Shown here: in pieces, positions 34,703 through 42,937 of the stretch
Layout of the letters: every line of letters begins with the position of its first letter
Position numbering within the stretch: position 1 is the stretch's first letter
Assembly: GCA_012840385.1 (NCBI GenBank)
Contig: DULK01000078.1
Span: 1-64,000, forward strand
Source: Syntrophomonadaceae bacterium
GTDB lineage: Bacteria > Bacillota > DSM-12270 > Thermacetogeniales > Thermacetogeniaceae
Length of the DNA: 64,000 nt
Direction: 5' to 3'
The notes under the pieces: model-generated
Seen by the model: the letters and a program-made list of their open reading frames with translations, nothing else
Told to the model about the DNA's origin: nothing
Database searches by the model: none
Position numbers and translations under genes: made by a program

Positions 34703-36052
34703 TCAATTAGGCTGTCCGGGTATCTTTGCCCTTGCTATTGCCAGTTCAGGCCTTTTCTGCATCTGCTTTGCAAGCTCCTCTTCCCGCAGCTTGTTTCGGT
34801 AAGCGGGGTCCTGGAACGAATACTTGAAGTTGGTGTGCACATCGTAACGGTTTTCGAGAAGGGCAACAACATCTTCTACGAAGACAAGCTCTTCGTCGGT
34901 CGGGATGACAAAAATCTTCACTTTGGAATCAGCCGCTGAAATATCGGACTCCTGATTTCTGGTCCGGGCGGCGTTGTTCTTTTCCGGATCGAACTTGATC
35001 CCCATGAATTCCAGGCCTTCCATTGCACGCGCCCTAATGTCCGCCGCCATTTCCCCAACACCGGCTGTCCAGACGATAGCATCAACTCCGCCCAGGGCTG
35101 CCGCATATGCACCGATGTATTTCTTGATGCGGTAGCATTCCATCTCGAAGGCCAGCTTCGCCCGTTCGTCACCCTTAGCCATTGCCTCAAGCACATCCCG
35201 GCGGTCGGTGTATTGGCCGGTGATACCCAGAAGACCGCTCTTCTTGTTGAGGATGTTGTCCATCTCCTTGGGGCCAATACCGAGCTTTTGCATCATGTAG
35301 AAGTCAAGGGCTGCATCATGATCGCCGGCCCGGGTCCCCATTACGAGGCCCTCAAGGGGTGTAAAGCCCATGCTGGTATCGAACGAAACCCCTTTCTTTA
35401 CAGCGTTGGCACTTACACCGTTGCCTATGTGGAGACTGATCAGGTTTACGTCAAAGGGGTCCTTCCCCAGCAGAACCGCGGCACGCTTGGCTACATATAA
35501 GAGGGAGGTGCCGTGAAATCCATAACGGCGAACCTTATATTTCTCGTACCATTCATAGGGAACCGCATACATGAACTGCGGAGGCTGCATGGTCTGGTGC
35601 CAGGCGGTGTCCATTACGGCCATGTGCGGCACGTTGGGCAGAACCGCTCTTGCAGCTTCAATGCCTAAAATGTTCGCAGGGTTATGCAGAGGTGCCAGAT
35701 CCTGAATTTCTTTAAAGGACTTGATCACTTCATCATCGATAATAACCGATTTTGCAAACTTTTCGCCCCCATGAACAACCCGGTGGCCCACTGCATTTAT
35801 CTCTTTAACATCCTTTAAAACCCCATATTCGGGACTTACGAGGAGTTCCAGAATAAGGCTGACCGCTTCCTTGTGAGTTGGGCAATCTTTTTTGATCGTA
35901 ACCTTATCGCGCCCCGTAACCTCATGCTCACAGAAGGAATCGCCGATGGTAACACGTTCCACAATACCCTTGCACATGATCTCCTTGTTTTCCCAATCAT
36001 AGACCATGTACTTGGCAGAGGAACTTCCGCAGTTCAGAACCAATATTTTCAT
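34703..36052 (-). CDS. ackA: Acetate kinase, with C-terminal extension
   Basis: 449 residues against about 400 for the family. The kinase is complete: LVLNCGSSSAKY at the N-terminus, VGHRVVHGGEKF, YGFHGTSLLYVA, LHIGNGVSANA, MGTRAGDHDAAL, and IPTDEELVFVEDV near the normal end. It then has about 50 extra, charged residues (YSFQDPAYRNKLREEELAKQ and so on). It converts acetyl phosphate and ADP to acetate and ATP. It lies 23 bases downstream of pta and ends at a strong terminator. The role of the tail is unknown. Confidence 0.95.
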   Translation of the reverse strand: MKILVLNCGSSSAKYMVYDWENKEIMCKGIVERVTIGDSFCEHEVTGRDKVTIKKDCPTHKEAVSLILELLVSPEYGVLKDVKEINAVGHRVVHGGEKFAKSVIIDDEVIKSFKEIQDLAPLHNPANILGIEAARAVLPNVPHMAVMDTAWHQTMQPPQFMYAVPYEWYEKYKVRRYGFHGTSLLYVAKRAAVLLGKDPFDVNLISLHIGNGVSANAVKKGVSFDTSMGFTPLEGLVMGTRAGDHDAALDFYMMQKLGIGPKEMDNILNKKSGLLGITGQYTDRRDVLEAMAKGDERAKLAFEMECYRIKKYIGAYAAALGGVDAIVWTAGVGEMAADIRARAMEGLEFMGIKFDPEKNNAARTRNQESDISAADSKVKIFVIPTDEELVFVEDVVALLENRYDVHTNFKYSFQDPAYRNKLREEELAKQMQKRPELAIARAKIPGQPN

Positions 36053-36075
36053 TAATCTTTCCCGCCCTTCTTAAA

Positions 36076-37119
36076 TTAATCTCTTGACTCTCCATATGGC
36101 ACCATCGCCTTGACGGCTACGATAGCAGCCACATTGACGATATCTTCAGCCTTGCAGCCGCGAGACAGGTCGTTGATCGGTTTCGCCAGTCCCTGGAGCA
36201 GCGGCCCGTAGGCCTCGGCATTGGCCAGGCGTTCGGTTAATTTATATGCAATATTCCCTGCATTTAGATCCGGGAAAATAAGAATATTTGCCCGTCCTGC
36301 TACAGGACTGCCCGGAGCCTTTTTCTTGCCAATCTCAGGAACAAGAGCGGCATCTCCCTGCAACTCACCGTCGATCAGGAGATCGGGGCGCTTCTGGTTG
36401 GCGATCTTTGTTGCTTCAATGACCTTGTCGACAATCGGATGTGAGGCGCTCCCTTTCGTAGAGTAAGATAACATTGCTGCACGCGGCTCTTCTATCCCGA
36501 AGATATTCTTAGCTGTTATGCACGTGGTGATGGCGATATCAGCCAGTTCCTCAGCGGTGGGATTGGGATGGCCTCCGGAGTCAGCATAAAGGAAAAAGCC
36601 GTTTTCTCCGTACGGACAGTTAGGAACGATCATAGCAAAATAAGCGGACGCAATGGAGATCCCTTTGGCAGTCTTAATAATCTGGAAGGCAGGTCTTTCG
36701 ACGTCGGCAGAAGTGTTCACGGCCCCCGCTACCATACCGTCGGCATCGTCAAGCTTAACCATGGTAACCCCAAAATAAAGGTAATTCTTTAAAAGATTTC
36801 TGGCATCATCGACAGTAGGGATTTTACCTTTTCTGATCTCGAAGAGCTTTTGGGTATACTCGTCTATTTTTTCATATTTATCAGGATCGACTACTGGTAT
36901 ATTGTCGATGTTTGCTCCAACTTCCTTTGCCCTCTTTCTGACCTCGTCTTCCTTACCGATCAGAGTGACTTTGCCCAGCCCGGCTTCTTCGATCATTTCC
37001 GCGGCGTGCAGTGTCCGCTCATCCTCAGTTTCCGGCAGAACGATTCTTTTTTGCCCCTGACGTGCCTTTTCCCAGATGCGCTCCATGATGGCATTTTTCG
37101 GAGCTACTCTAGCCATTAC
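36076..37119 (-). CDS. pta: Phosphate acetyltransferase
   Basis: About 347 residues, short Pta form without the DRTGG domain. Motifs: RIVLPETEDERTLHAAEMI, DGMVAGAVNTSADVERPAFQ, MLSYSTKGSASHP, and GRANILIFPDLNAGNIAYK. It interconverts acetyl-CoA and acetyl phosphate, with ackA downstream. I start at ATG 37119 (MARVAPKNAIMERI), which follows GGGAGGG; the frame upstream to 37191 is unlike the family. Confidence 0.95.
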   Translation of the reverse strand, partial: VMARVAPKNAIMERIWEKARQGQKRIVLPETEDERTLHAAEMIEEAGLGKVTLIGKEDEVRKRAKEVGANIDNIPVVDPDKYEKIDEYTQKLFEIRKGKIPTVDDARNLLKNYLYFGVTMVKLDDADGMVAGAVNTSADVERPAFQIIKTAKGISIASAYFAMIVPNCPYGENGFFLYADSGGHPNPTAEELADIAITTCITAKNIFGIEEPRAAMLSYSTKGSASHPIVDKVIEATKIANQKRPDLLIDGELQGDAALVPEIGKKKAPGSPVAGRANILIFPDLNAGNIAYKLTERLANAEAYGPLLQGLAKPINDLSRGCKAEDIVNVAAIVAVKAMVPYGESRD

Positions 37120-37152
37120 TTTTCCCTCCCCAAAAAGTAATATTTTAAGTTT

Positions 37153-37181
37153 ATTATATATCGATGCTATTCTCTTGAAAA
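37153..37181 (-). promoter_or_regulatory. Possible promoter of pta-ackA
   Basis: On the minus strand TATAAT (37158-37153) is preceded, after 17 bases, by TTTTCA (37181-37176). The -10 is perfect, the -35 is weak. It lies in the gap divergent from ylbJ. Confidence 0.4.
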
Positions 37182-37316
37182 GCACCGACATTTTTATCCA
37201 TGTTAACCCGGAAACAGCTTAGGAAAGAGAATTTCGAGTCTATTTTCTACATCATGTATGTATAATCCTTCCTGGACATAATTTTTTATTAAAGACAAGG
37301 AGGTTTTGGTTTCCCG

Positions 37317-38573
37317 GTGCCACTTCGCCACCTGTTAATAATTAAGATCAAACAAGCCGGGTCCTTTCGGGAAGCTGCCGTTCCCTTTTTTTGGCTAATA
37401 CTATGCCTGGCTTTTGGAACAGGTATGGTCTGTTTTCCTGCCATTGTCTTTACAGCAGCAAAACGTGGTTTGCAAACCTGGTGGGAAATCGTGCTTCCCA
37501 GCCTGCTCCCCTTTTTCATCATATCAGAACTCCTGATGAATCTTGGTTTCGTATCTTTACTGGGGAGAATCCTGGAACCGGTCATGAAACCGCTCTTCAA
37601 TCTGCCGGGATGCAGCGGGTTTATACTGGGAGTGAGCTATTTATCGGGGTTCCCGTTGTGCGCCATATTAACTGCCCGCTTGCGGAAAGCGGATCTCTGC
37701 ACCAAGGACGAGGGAGAGCGCCTCGTCGCTTTCACAAGCAACGCCAGCCCCCTCTTTATGCTGGGGGCGGTGAGCGTTGGAATGTTTGGCAACCCTGCGC
37801 TGGGCCCATTTATTGCCCTCATCCATTACGCTTCAAATCTGTTATGCGGATTTTTCTTAAAACTTTTTGCCAAGGCAAAGCCTTACAAGAAAGAAATCAA
37901 AACTAATAGAAGCAGCCTGAACTGTTCTATCAGGGATTTTTTCAAGGGTTGCTCCCACCTGAAAGGTTCAAGTTTTGGTTCTTTGCTGGGGGAGACGGTA
38001 AGGAATGCGAGCACAACACTTCTGACCATCGGGGGTTTCATAACTCTGTTTTCAGTGCTCATAGAAATCATGCAGGCAACCGGCATCTTTCCGCTCATTC
38101 TCAAGCTTTTGGTCCCGTTTGCCAGAATGTCGAATATCGATGCTTCTTTAGTACGTTCCCTACTTTATGGTTTTTTTGAAATGACGGTAGGCATTAATGA
38201 AGTAAGTAAAAGTTCGGCAAGCTTGCTGCAACAACTGATCGTTATTGAGGCAATCCTTGCCTGGAACGGTTTATCAATTCATGCTCAGATTGCTGGGATG
38301 ATGCTGGGAACGGATCTATCAATCTTTCCCTACCTTACAACCCGAATACTACAGGTTCCCCTTGCGGTATTGCTAACTTACCTTTTCTTCCCACTTTTAT
38401 CCCGACAGCATATAGCTACCGCGACGTATCCTCCGGCATCAGACCGAGTATGGTACAACCTGACGCTAACCATATGTGCTGTCTTACTTGTTTTGTTTTT
38501 GTCATCAGTAGTCTATCACTTTGGCAAATGTATCTTTGAGTATTGCCGGCAAAAGAAATATATTATCCACTAG
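37317..38573 (+). CDS. ylbJ: Sporulation integral membrane protein YlbJ
   Basis: 418 residues with about eight hydrophobic segments and two nucleoside-recognition (Gate) domains. The first has LPSLLPFFIISELLMNLGF, then YLSGFPLCAILTARL and a mirror-like second half with LYGFFEMTVGINEVS. YlbJ is a spore-forming family protein needed for spore cortex formation in Bacillus. Start GTG 37317 follows AAGGAGG. It is divergent from pta. Its stop codon shares the bases CTAG with the stop of the convergent coiled-coil gene. Confidence 0.9.
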   Translation: MPLRHLLIIKIKQAGSFREAAVPFFWLILCLAFGTGMVCFPAIVFTAAKRGLQTWWEIVLPSLLPFFIISELLMNLGFVSLLGRILEPVMKPLFNLPGCSGFILGVSYLSGFPLCAILTARLRKADLCTKDEGERLVAFTSNASPLFMLGAVSVGMFGNPALGPFIALIHYASNLLCGFFLKLFAKAKPYKKEIKTNRSSLNCSIRDFFKGCSHLKGSSFGSLLGETVRNASTTLLTIGGFITLFSVLIEIMQATGIFPLILKLLVPFARMSNIDASLVRSLLYGFFEMTVGINEVSKSSASLLQQLIVIEAILAWNGLSIHAQIAGMMLGTDLSIFPYLTTRILQVPLAVLLTYLFFPLLSRQHIATATYPPASDRVWYNLTLTICAVLLVLFLSSVVYHFGKCIFEYCRQKKYIIH

Positions 38574-39022
38574 CCGATTTTCATATGGTTAAGTTCCTCT
38601 CTCGCCTTTCGGATGACTGAAAGGTTTTGGTCGATACTGTTTTCAAGCTGTTTCAAAATTTCATCTGCATATTCTGTTGCCCCGCTCTTTATTTCTTTGG
38701 CCAGGCGTTTTGCCTGAGTAATAATTTCTTCTGAAGCGGTCTGGGCCTGGCGGACCAATTCACTTTCACTGACCAGGTGGTTTGCCTGCTCGCGTGCCTC
38801 ACCGATAATACGCTCAGCCTCCTCCCGGGCCTCTTGTATGACCCGCTCCCTTTCTTTGCTCAGCCATTTTGCTTGATGGATTTCATCCGGGAGGATCGTT
38901 CTAATCCGGTCCAAAAAATCAAGTATAACCTCTTCGCTCAACATCACCTTACCCGTAATCGGGACTTTCTTGCTATTTTTAACCAGTTCCTCAAGTTCAT
39001 CAAGAATTTTAAAGATATCCAT
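38570..39022 (-). CDS. Coiled-coil protein (DivIVA/ATP-synthase-b-like)
   Basis: 150 residues, mainly helical. Residues about 55-110 (KERERVIQEAREEAERIIGE and following) form a long charged coiled coil like the stalk of ATP synthase subunit b or DivIVA; a short N-terminal part (MDIFKILDELEELVKN) is predicted globular. Genes like this are often found next to coaD and rsmD in Clostridia and are annotated as ATPase or hypothetical. Function unknown. It is convergent with ylbJ and downstream of coaD. Confidence 0.75.
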   Translation of the reverse strand: MDIFKILDELEELVKNSKKVPITGKVMLSEEVILDFLDRIRTILPDEIHQAKWLSKERERVIQEAREEAERIIGEAREQANHLVSESELVRQAQTASEEIITQAKRLAKEIKSGATEYADEILKQLENSIDQNLSVIRKAREELNHMKIG

Positions 39023-39046
39023 CTCCCTGCCTCCCCCATCAACCCT

Positions 39047-39532
39047 TCATCTATTATTCAAAAATTTTTCCTTTAACCGCAGAGCGACATAATCAGAAAC
39101 CAATCCTTTAACATCACCGCCAAAACTGGCAATTTCCTTGACAATACTGGAGCTTAAAAAGGAATACTCGGGCTTGGCCACCAAAAAAACGGTTTCCGCA
39201 TAAGGGTTCAGTTTGCGGTTCATCAGGGCCATCTGAAACTCGTATTCAAAATCAGAGATCGCCCTTAATCCTCGAACAATTGCGTGTGCCCCCTGTTCCC
39301 TCACAAAGTCGCTTAACAACCCCTTAAAGGAACAGACAACTACGTTCGATAAATAAGCGCACTCCCGGGCTATCATTTCCGTCCTTTCGCTCATAGAGAA
39401 AAGGGGCTGCTTACCCGGGTTAATGCTGACGGCAACCAAAACCCTGTCAAAGATTAGGGAAGCCCTTTCAATAATATCCAGATGTCCGAACGTAATCGGG
39501 TCAAAGCTGCCAGGATAGACCGCAATCTTCAA
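39047..39532 (-). CDS. coaD: Phosphopantetheine adenylyltransferase
   Basis: 161 residues. The nucleotidyltransferase start YPGSFDPITFGHLDIIERA contains the T/H-x-G-H motif. KPEYSFLSSSIVKEIASFGG near the end is the second conserved block. It makes dephospho-CoA from phosphopantetheine and ATP. It lies just downstream of rsmD, the standard pair. Confidence 0.97.
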   Translation of the reverse strand: MKIAVYPGSFDPITFGHLDIIERASLIFDRVLVAVSINPGKQPLFSMSERTEMIARECAYLSNVVVCSFKGLLSDFVREQGAHAIVRGLRAISDFEYEFQMALMNRKLNPYAETVFLVAKPEYSFLSSSIVKEIASFGGDVKGLVSDYVALRLKEKFLNNR

Positions 39533-39558
39533 AGACGCACCTCCTTCTTTCGGATCCT

Positions 39559-40116
39559 TTATTCCTTTTCTCCTTGGTAAAACCTCAAGATGCTGTCACC
39601 ATATCTGCCTTCTCGCACCGGAACTCTCTGCACTAGATTTTCTTCTCCAAAGGCGCTGCGTGTTATGATTAATCCATCCGGCAGCAAAAGCTCAAACTCG
39701 GATATTTTTTCTAAAACCGTTCCCAAAAAACCCTTTCTGAAAGGGGGATCCACAAAAATAAGATTAAAACGGCAACCTTTATTTGCCAGCAAGGAAATTG
39801 CTTTAAATACATCACAGGTATACACTTCCGCCTGATCAAGAAAACCGGTCAGAGCAAGATTTTCTTTGATCAAGGCGGCGTTTTGGGGATCCTTTTCTAC
39901 GAAAACAACTTTTTTAGCACCGCGACTCAAGGCCTCTATTCCGATGCCTCCGCTACCTGCAAACAGATCTAAAAAAACACTGTCCGGAACTTTTCTAACC
40001 AAAATATTGAAAAGAGCCTCTTTTACATAATCAGTAGCAGGTCGAAGATTCTTCGCCTTTCTTGTCTTAAGCCGTCTACCTTTTGCAATTCCGCCAATAA
40101 CCCTGATACCGCTCAT
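39559..40116 (-). CDS. rsmD: 16S rRNA (guanine966-N2)-methyltransferase
   Basis: 185 residues. It starts MSGIRVIGGIAKGRRLKTRK, has the SAM motif FLDLFAGSGGIGIEALSRGA and the catalytic motif LIFVDPPFRKG (D-P-P-F). It methylates G966 of 16S rRNA. The 361 bases upstream hold no gene but several strong hairpins. Confidence 0.95.
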   Translation of the reverse strand: MSGIRVIGGIAKGRRLKTRKAKNLRPATDYVKEALFNILVRKVPDSVFLDLFAGSGGIGIEALSRGAKKVVFVEKDPQNAALIKENLALTGFLDQAEVYTCDVFKAISLLANKGCRFNLIFVDPPFRKGFLGTVLEKISEFELLLPDGLIITRSAFGEENLVQRVPVREGRYGDSILRFYQGEKE

Positions 40117-40270
40117 TATTTCTGATTTTCCCGCCAGAATTAAGATTCTGAAAAGATTATAACATAAAAAACAGGAAAACTCTTCCCAGATGACTTTCTC
40201 GATTCAAGACGAATAATTCTATGGTATTAATTACCATTAAATTAGATGTATAAAAAAGCTTGAAATGTAC

Positions 40271-40492
40271 AAAATAGGTAATGGCTAAAGGGTCTTCATG
40301 GGGAGGGGGACCCGTAACAGTTACCTCAAACAATTATGAAGCAAGGGTAACAGAAAACCCTCCCCCATGAGCTCTTCCTCCAGTTTCTCCTCTCCCACGC
40401 CATTGAGTATGTCCTAAGTGATCTACTCAATGGCGACGAAAAGGAAAGGGGCTGTCCCAAAGAAAAGAGGATAGCCCCTTATTTTGTTTTAT
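40271..40492 (+). ncRNA. Candidate structured non-coding RNA or small inverted-repeat element
   Basis: The gap between rsmD and the uracil-DNA glycosylase gene contains several nested inverted repeats: TCATGGGGAGGG (40296-40307) with CCCTCCCCCATGA (40358-40370), enclosing GTTACC/GGTAAC (40320-40325/40346-40351); a perfect 12-base stem CGCCATTGAGTA/TACTCAATGGCG (40398-40409/40424-40435); and a 12-pair stem at 40446-40457/40469-40480 followed by TTATTTTGTTTT. The two ends (AAAATAGG near 40271 and TTATTTT near 40480) are also partly complementary. No open frame fits. The plus-strand terminator suggests a plus-strand RNA. No known family recognised. Confidence 0.4.
40446..40492 (+). terminator. 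Strong hairpin terminator, plus-strand T tract
   Basis: AAGGGGCTGTCC (40446-40457) pairs with GGATAGCCCCTT (40469-40480), 12 pairs with one G-U, loop of 11, then TTATTTTGTTTT. On the minus strand the same stem overlaps the stop codon of the uracil-DNA glycosylase gene and is followed only by TTTCCTTTTC, so it could serve both directions but fits plus better. Confidence 0.65.
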
Positions 40493-41057
40493 ACAGTTCC
40501 TTGATTTTCTTAAAATCCTGCCATACCGCCTTCTTTTTATTCGGATCTCGCAGCAAGGCTGCGGGATGATATGTAGGAATGATTTTTATTCCACCCTTTT
40601 CAAAAACCTGTCCACGAACGGCCGTTACCCTTGCTTCCCGGTGAACAAGAAATTGGGTGGCCAGGGTTCCCAGGCAAACAATCAGGCGGGGCTGAATCAA
40701 TTCAATCTGCCGTACCAGATAAGGAAAACAGGATTCCGCCTCCTCTTTTTTGGGAACTCGATTCCCCGGCGGACGGCATTTGGCTATGTTTGTTATATAA
40801 ACATCCTCCCGGACAATTCCGGCAGCGCCAAATATTCTATCCAAAAGTTTACCCGCGGCACCAACAAAAGGCCGGCCCAGGCGGTCTTCCTCGGCCCCGG
40901 GCGCCTCTCCCACAAACATCAAATCCGAATTCTCGTTTCCCTCTCCAAAAACCACCCCTTTTACATTTTCGCGTAACCCGCAGGACCGGCACTGGAGACA
41001 GAGCTCTTTCAATTCCTGAAGATTATTGCAATGATCCAACTCCGGTAGCCAATCCAT
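40479..41057 (-). CDS. Uracil-DNA glycosylase, family 4
   Basis: 192 residues. The family 4 active site is VGEAPGAEEDRLGRPFVGAA, and the second motif is TYHPAALLR. Iron-sulfur cysteines are seen in CLQCRSCGL, TNIAKCRPPGNR and EAESCFPYL. It removes uracil from DNA made by cytosine deamination. It is preceded on the opposite strand by gpr. The family is common in thermophiles and anaerobes. Confidence 0.93.
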   Translation of the reverse strand: MDWLPELDHCNNLQELKELCLQCRSCGLRENVKGVVFGEGNENSDLMFVGEAPGAEEDRLGRPFVGAAGKLLDRIFGAAGIVREDVYITNIAKCRPPGNRVPKKEEAESCFPYLVRQIELIQPRLIVCLGTLATQFLVHREARVTAVRGQVFEKGGIKIIPTYHPAALLRDPNKKKAVWQDFKKIKELYKTK

Positions 41058-41155
41058 GAAATCACCTCAGGATAAAGGCTTGAGTTGTATAAAATACTGA
41101 AAAATGTTAATCCTAACAAGAGAGCTTAATATCCAAAATCCAGGAGAGAAGGATC

Positions 41156-42118
41156 TTGGCACTGTATGAATTTTTGCACAGTAACTCAATCAAGATTGAT
41201 CTCGCCCTCGAAGCCAGAGATCTCATTCGAGGCGCCACAGGCCGGGAAATACCGGGCGTTATTGAAGAGAAACAAACGTTCCGGCATGGTACGGTTACCA
41301 TTATCAAAATTATGGACCCAAAAGCAGAGGCAATAATGGGAAAACCGCAGGGGACTTATATAACAATCGAATCCCCGGATCTCAGATTCAAATCACCAGA
41401 AGTCCAGGAAAGCGTCGGTGATGTACTTGCTCAGCATCTCAAAAATCTCCTGAAGATCTCGGAGCAGGCCACAGTATTGATTATCGGCCTGGGCAACTGG
41501 CAGGCAACGCCGGATGCCCTGGGACCAACGGTTGTTAAATACTCTCTTATCACCCGACACCTTCATCTGCACATGCCTCAAATGGTGGAAAATTACCGCT
41601 CTGTCTGTGCATTTGCGCCGGGCGTTTTGGGAATTACAGGGATTGAAAGCGCCGAAATAATTCAGGGAATCGTGGAAAAGGTGCGGCCAAGCGTGATCAT
41701 AGCCATCGATGCATTAGCGGCTACAAATATCTCACGACTCGGCACAACCATCCAGATTGGGAACACGGGTATTGCACCAGGCTCTGGTGTTAATAATAAA
41801 CGAATAGGAATAAATTTTCAAACTATGGGAGTACCCGTTATAGCCATTGGAGTTCCAACCGTAGTTAATGCAGCGGTAATCGCCCAAATGGCCGTGGAAA
41901 ATCACAACAAGATAACAGGCAACAGAACCCCTGTAAACTCTATACAGATAGGTCAGCTCATTCAAGAACTCTTTAAGCCTTTTGAGGGCTCACTCATTGT
42001 TACACCAAGAGAAATAGATGACTTAATACTCAATGCGGGACGCGCCATAAACCGGGGGATTACTCTTGCGCTCCATCCCAGGGTAGCAAGGGAAGATCTG
42101 GAAGCAGTGCTTTGTTAA
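41156..42118 (+). CDS. gpr: Germination protease
   Basis: 320 residues. It has the aspartic-type GPR fold with VLIIGLGNWQATPDALGPTVV, APGVLGITGIESAEIIQGIV, IAIDALAATNISRLGTTIQI, GNTGIAPGSGVNNKR and the C-terminal VTPREIDDLI. GPR degrades alpha/beta SASPs during spore germination. A short N-terminal piece before IKIDLALEARDL is the likely prosequence removed to activate the enzyme. Start TTG 41156 has AGGAG nine bases upstream. It is convergent with two SASP genes, its own substrates. Confidence 0.94.
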   Translation: MALYEFLHSNSIKIDLALEARDLIRGATGREIPGVIEEKQTFRHGTVTIIKIMDPKAEAIMGKPQGTYITIESPDLRFKSPEVQESVGDVLAQHLKNLLKISEQATVLIIGLGNWQATPDALGPTVVKYSLITRHLHLHMPQMVENYRSVCAFAPGVLGITGIESAEIIQGIVEKVRPSVIIAIDALAATNISRLGTTIQIGNTGIAPGSGVNNKRIGINFQTMGVPVIAIGVPTVVNAAVIAQMAVENHNKITGNRTPVNSIQIGQLIQELFKPFEGSLIVTPREIDDLILNAGRAINRGITLALHPRVAREDLEAVLC

Positions 42119-42119
42119 A

Positions 42120-42147
42120 ATAAAGAGCGGACGACAGACGTCCGCTT
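42120..42147 (-). terminator. Terminator between gpr and the first SASP gene
   Basis: AGCGGACG (42126-42133) pairs with CGTCCGCT (42139-42146) over a five-base loop. The minus strand continues CTTTATTTTAAC, the plus strand has no T run, so it most likely ends the SASP transcript. Confidence 0.65.
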
Positions 42148-42172
42148 CAGATAGTGAGATTCGGTTTCATTC

Positions 42173-42424
42173 CTATCGAAGTGTAGTTGTGGTTGGGGAT
42201 GCCTGCGGGCTCTGGCTTACTAAATTCTGCTGATAAGCCTGAATCATGCGCCGTACCATGGCACCCCCAACTGCTCCACAATCACGGGACGATATATATC
42301 CCCAGTAGTCACCCTGAATCTGGTTCTGAATGCCGACCTCGTTGGCCATTTCATACTTAAACTGGTACATCGCCCTACTCGCTTCCGGCACAAGCAGCTT
42401 GTTGCTTTTTTGTCCCTGACCCAT
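42173..42424 (-). CDS. Alpha/beta-type small acid-soluble spore protein
   Basis: 83 residues. The DNA-binding core GDYWGYISSRDCGAVGGAMV and VRRMIQAYQQ fits alpha/beta SASPs, which coat spore DNA and protect it from UV. The place of the GPR cut site reads YEMANEVGI, a variant of the usual Y/F-E-I-A-x-E-F. It has a strong AAGGAGGG ribosome site. A near-identical copy lies directly upstream (42465-42731). Cys inside the core is unusual compared with Bacillus proteins. Confidence 0.92.
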   Translation of the reverse strand: MGQGQKSNKLLVPEASRAMYQFKYEMANEVGIQNQIQGDYWGYISSRDCGAVGGAMVRRMIQAYQQNLVSQSPQASPTTTTLR

Positions 42425-42464
42425 TTTTATCCCTCCTTCTTTTAAGTGATAGAACTAACGGAAC

Positions 42465-42731
42465 TTAAGGAACGTTTGGTGTGGATTGGGTTGCTGCAAG
42501 CAAGTTGCCGGGGCTACCCTGCTGCGCCAGAGTCTGTTCGACACTCTGGATCATCCGGCGAACCATACCCCCTCCTACGGCACCACAGTCCCGGGAAGAA
42601 ATGTAGCCCCAATAATCACCCTGAATTTGGTTTTCGATACCAACCTCCCGGGCCAGTTCGTACTTGAACTGGTACATCGCCTTGTTTGCCTCGGGAATAA
42701 GCAAATTGTTTCTTTTTTGTCCTCGACCCAT
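42465..42731 (-). CDS. Alpha/beta-type small acid-soluble spore protein
   Basis: 88 residues, close paralogue of the downstream SASP: same LLIPEANKAMYQFKYELARE start region, same GDYWGYISSRDCGAVGGGMV core, different C-terminus (EQTLAQQGSPGNLLAATQ). The GPR site here reads YELAREVGI. Tandem duplication is the likely origin. A possible forespore-type promoter lies upstream. Confidence 0.92.
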   Translation of the reverse strand: MGRGQKRNNLLIPEANKAMYQFKYELAREVGIENQIQGDYWGYISSRDCGAVGGGMVRRMIQSVEQTLAQQGSPGNLLAATQSTPNVP

Positions 42732-42756
42732 CCTTATCCCTCCTTTCTTTTGTTCT

Positions 42757-42786
42757 TAGTATTAACGCCTTAAAGTTTTTTATCCT
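42757..42786 (-). promoter_or_regulatory. Possible sigma-G/F-type promoter of the SASP genes
   Basis: On the minus strand AGGATAA (42786-42780) resembles the TGnATAA -35 and AATACTA (42763-42757) the CATnnTA -10 of forespore sigma factors, 16 bases apart. The match is partial. Confidence 0.3.
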
Positions 42787-42879
42787 AGTAAGTCTTTCCC
42801 AAGGAACCTTTTGTTATACAACTTTCCTGTCTTTATTTATTATTCTGAGCGAAACACTTTGTAATAATACGCGAAAATT

Positions 42880-42917
42880 AAACCAAAAAGCCTCGTTTTT
42901 CAACAAACGAGGCTTTC
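42880..42917 (-). terminator. Rho-independent terminator after recG
   Basis: AAAGCCTCGTTT (42887-42898) and AAACGAGGCTTT (42905-42916) form a perfect 12-pair stem with a six-base loop. The minus strand goes on TTGGTTTAATTTT. It lies 21 bases after the recG stop. Confidence 0.85.
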
Positions 42918-42937
42918 GAAGATTATTTGTAAAAAAA

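Noticed and set aside
40121-40270. Possible small gene or promoter upstream of the hairpin region
   Set aside because: AT-rich, no convincing open frame; a TATAAA near 40249 has no good -35, so no promoter is called.
42173-42731. Tandem repeat that could be a CRISPR-like or phase-variable repeat
   Set aside because: The similarity is explained by two paralogous SASP genes.
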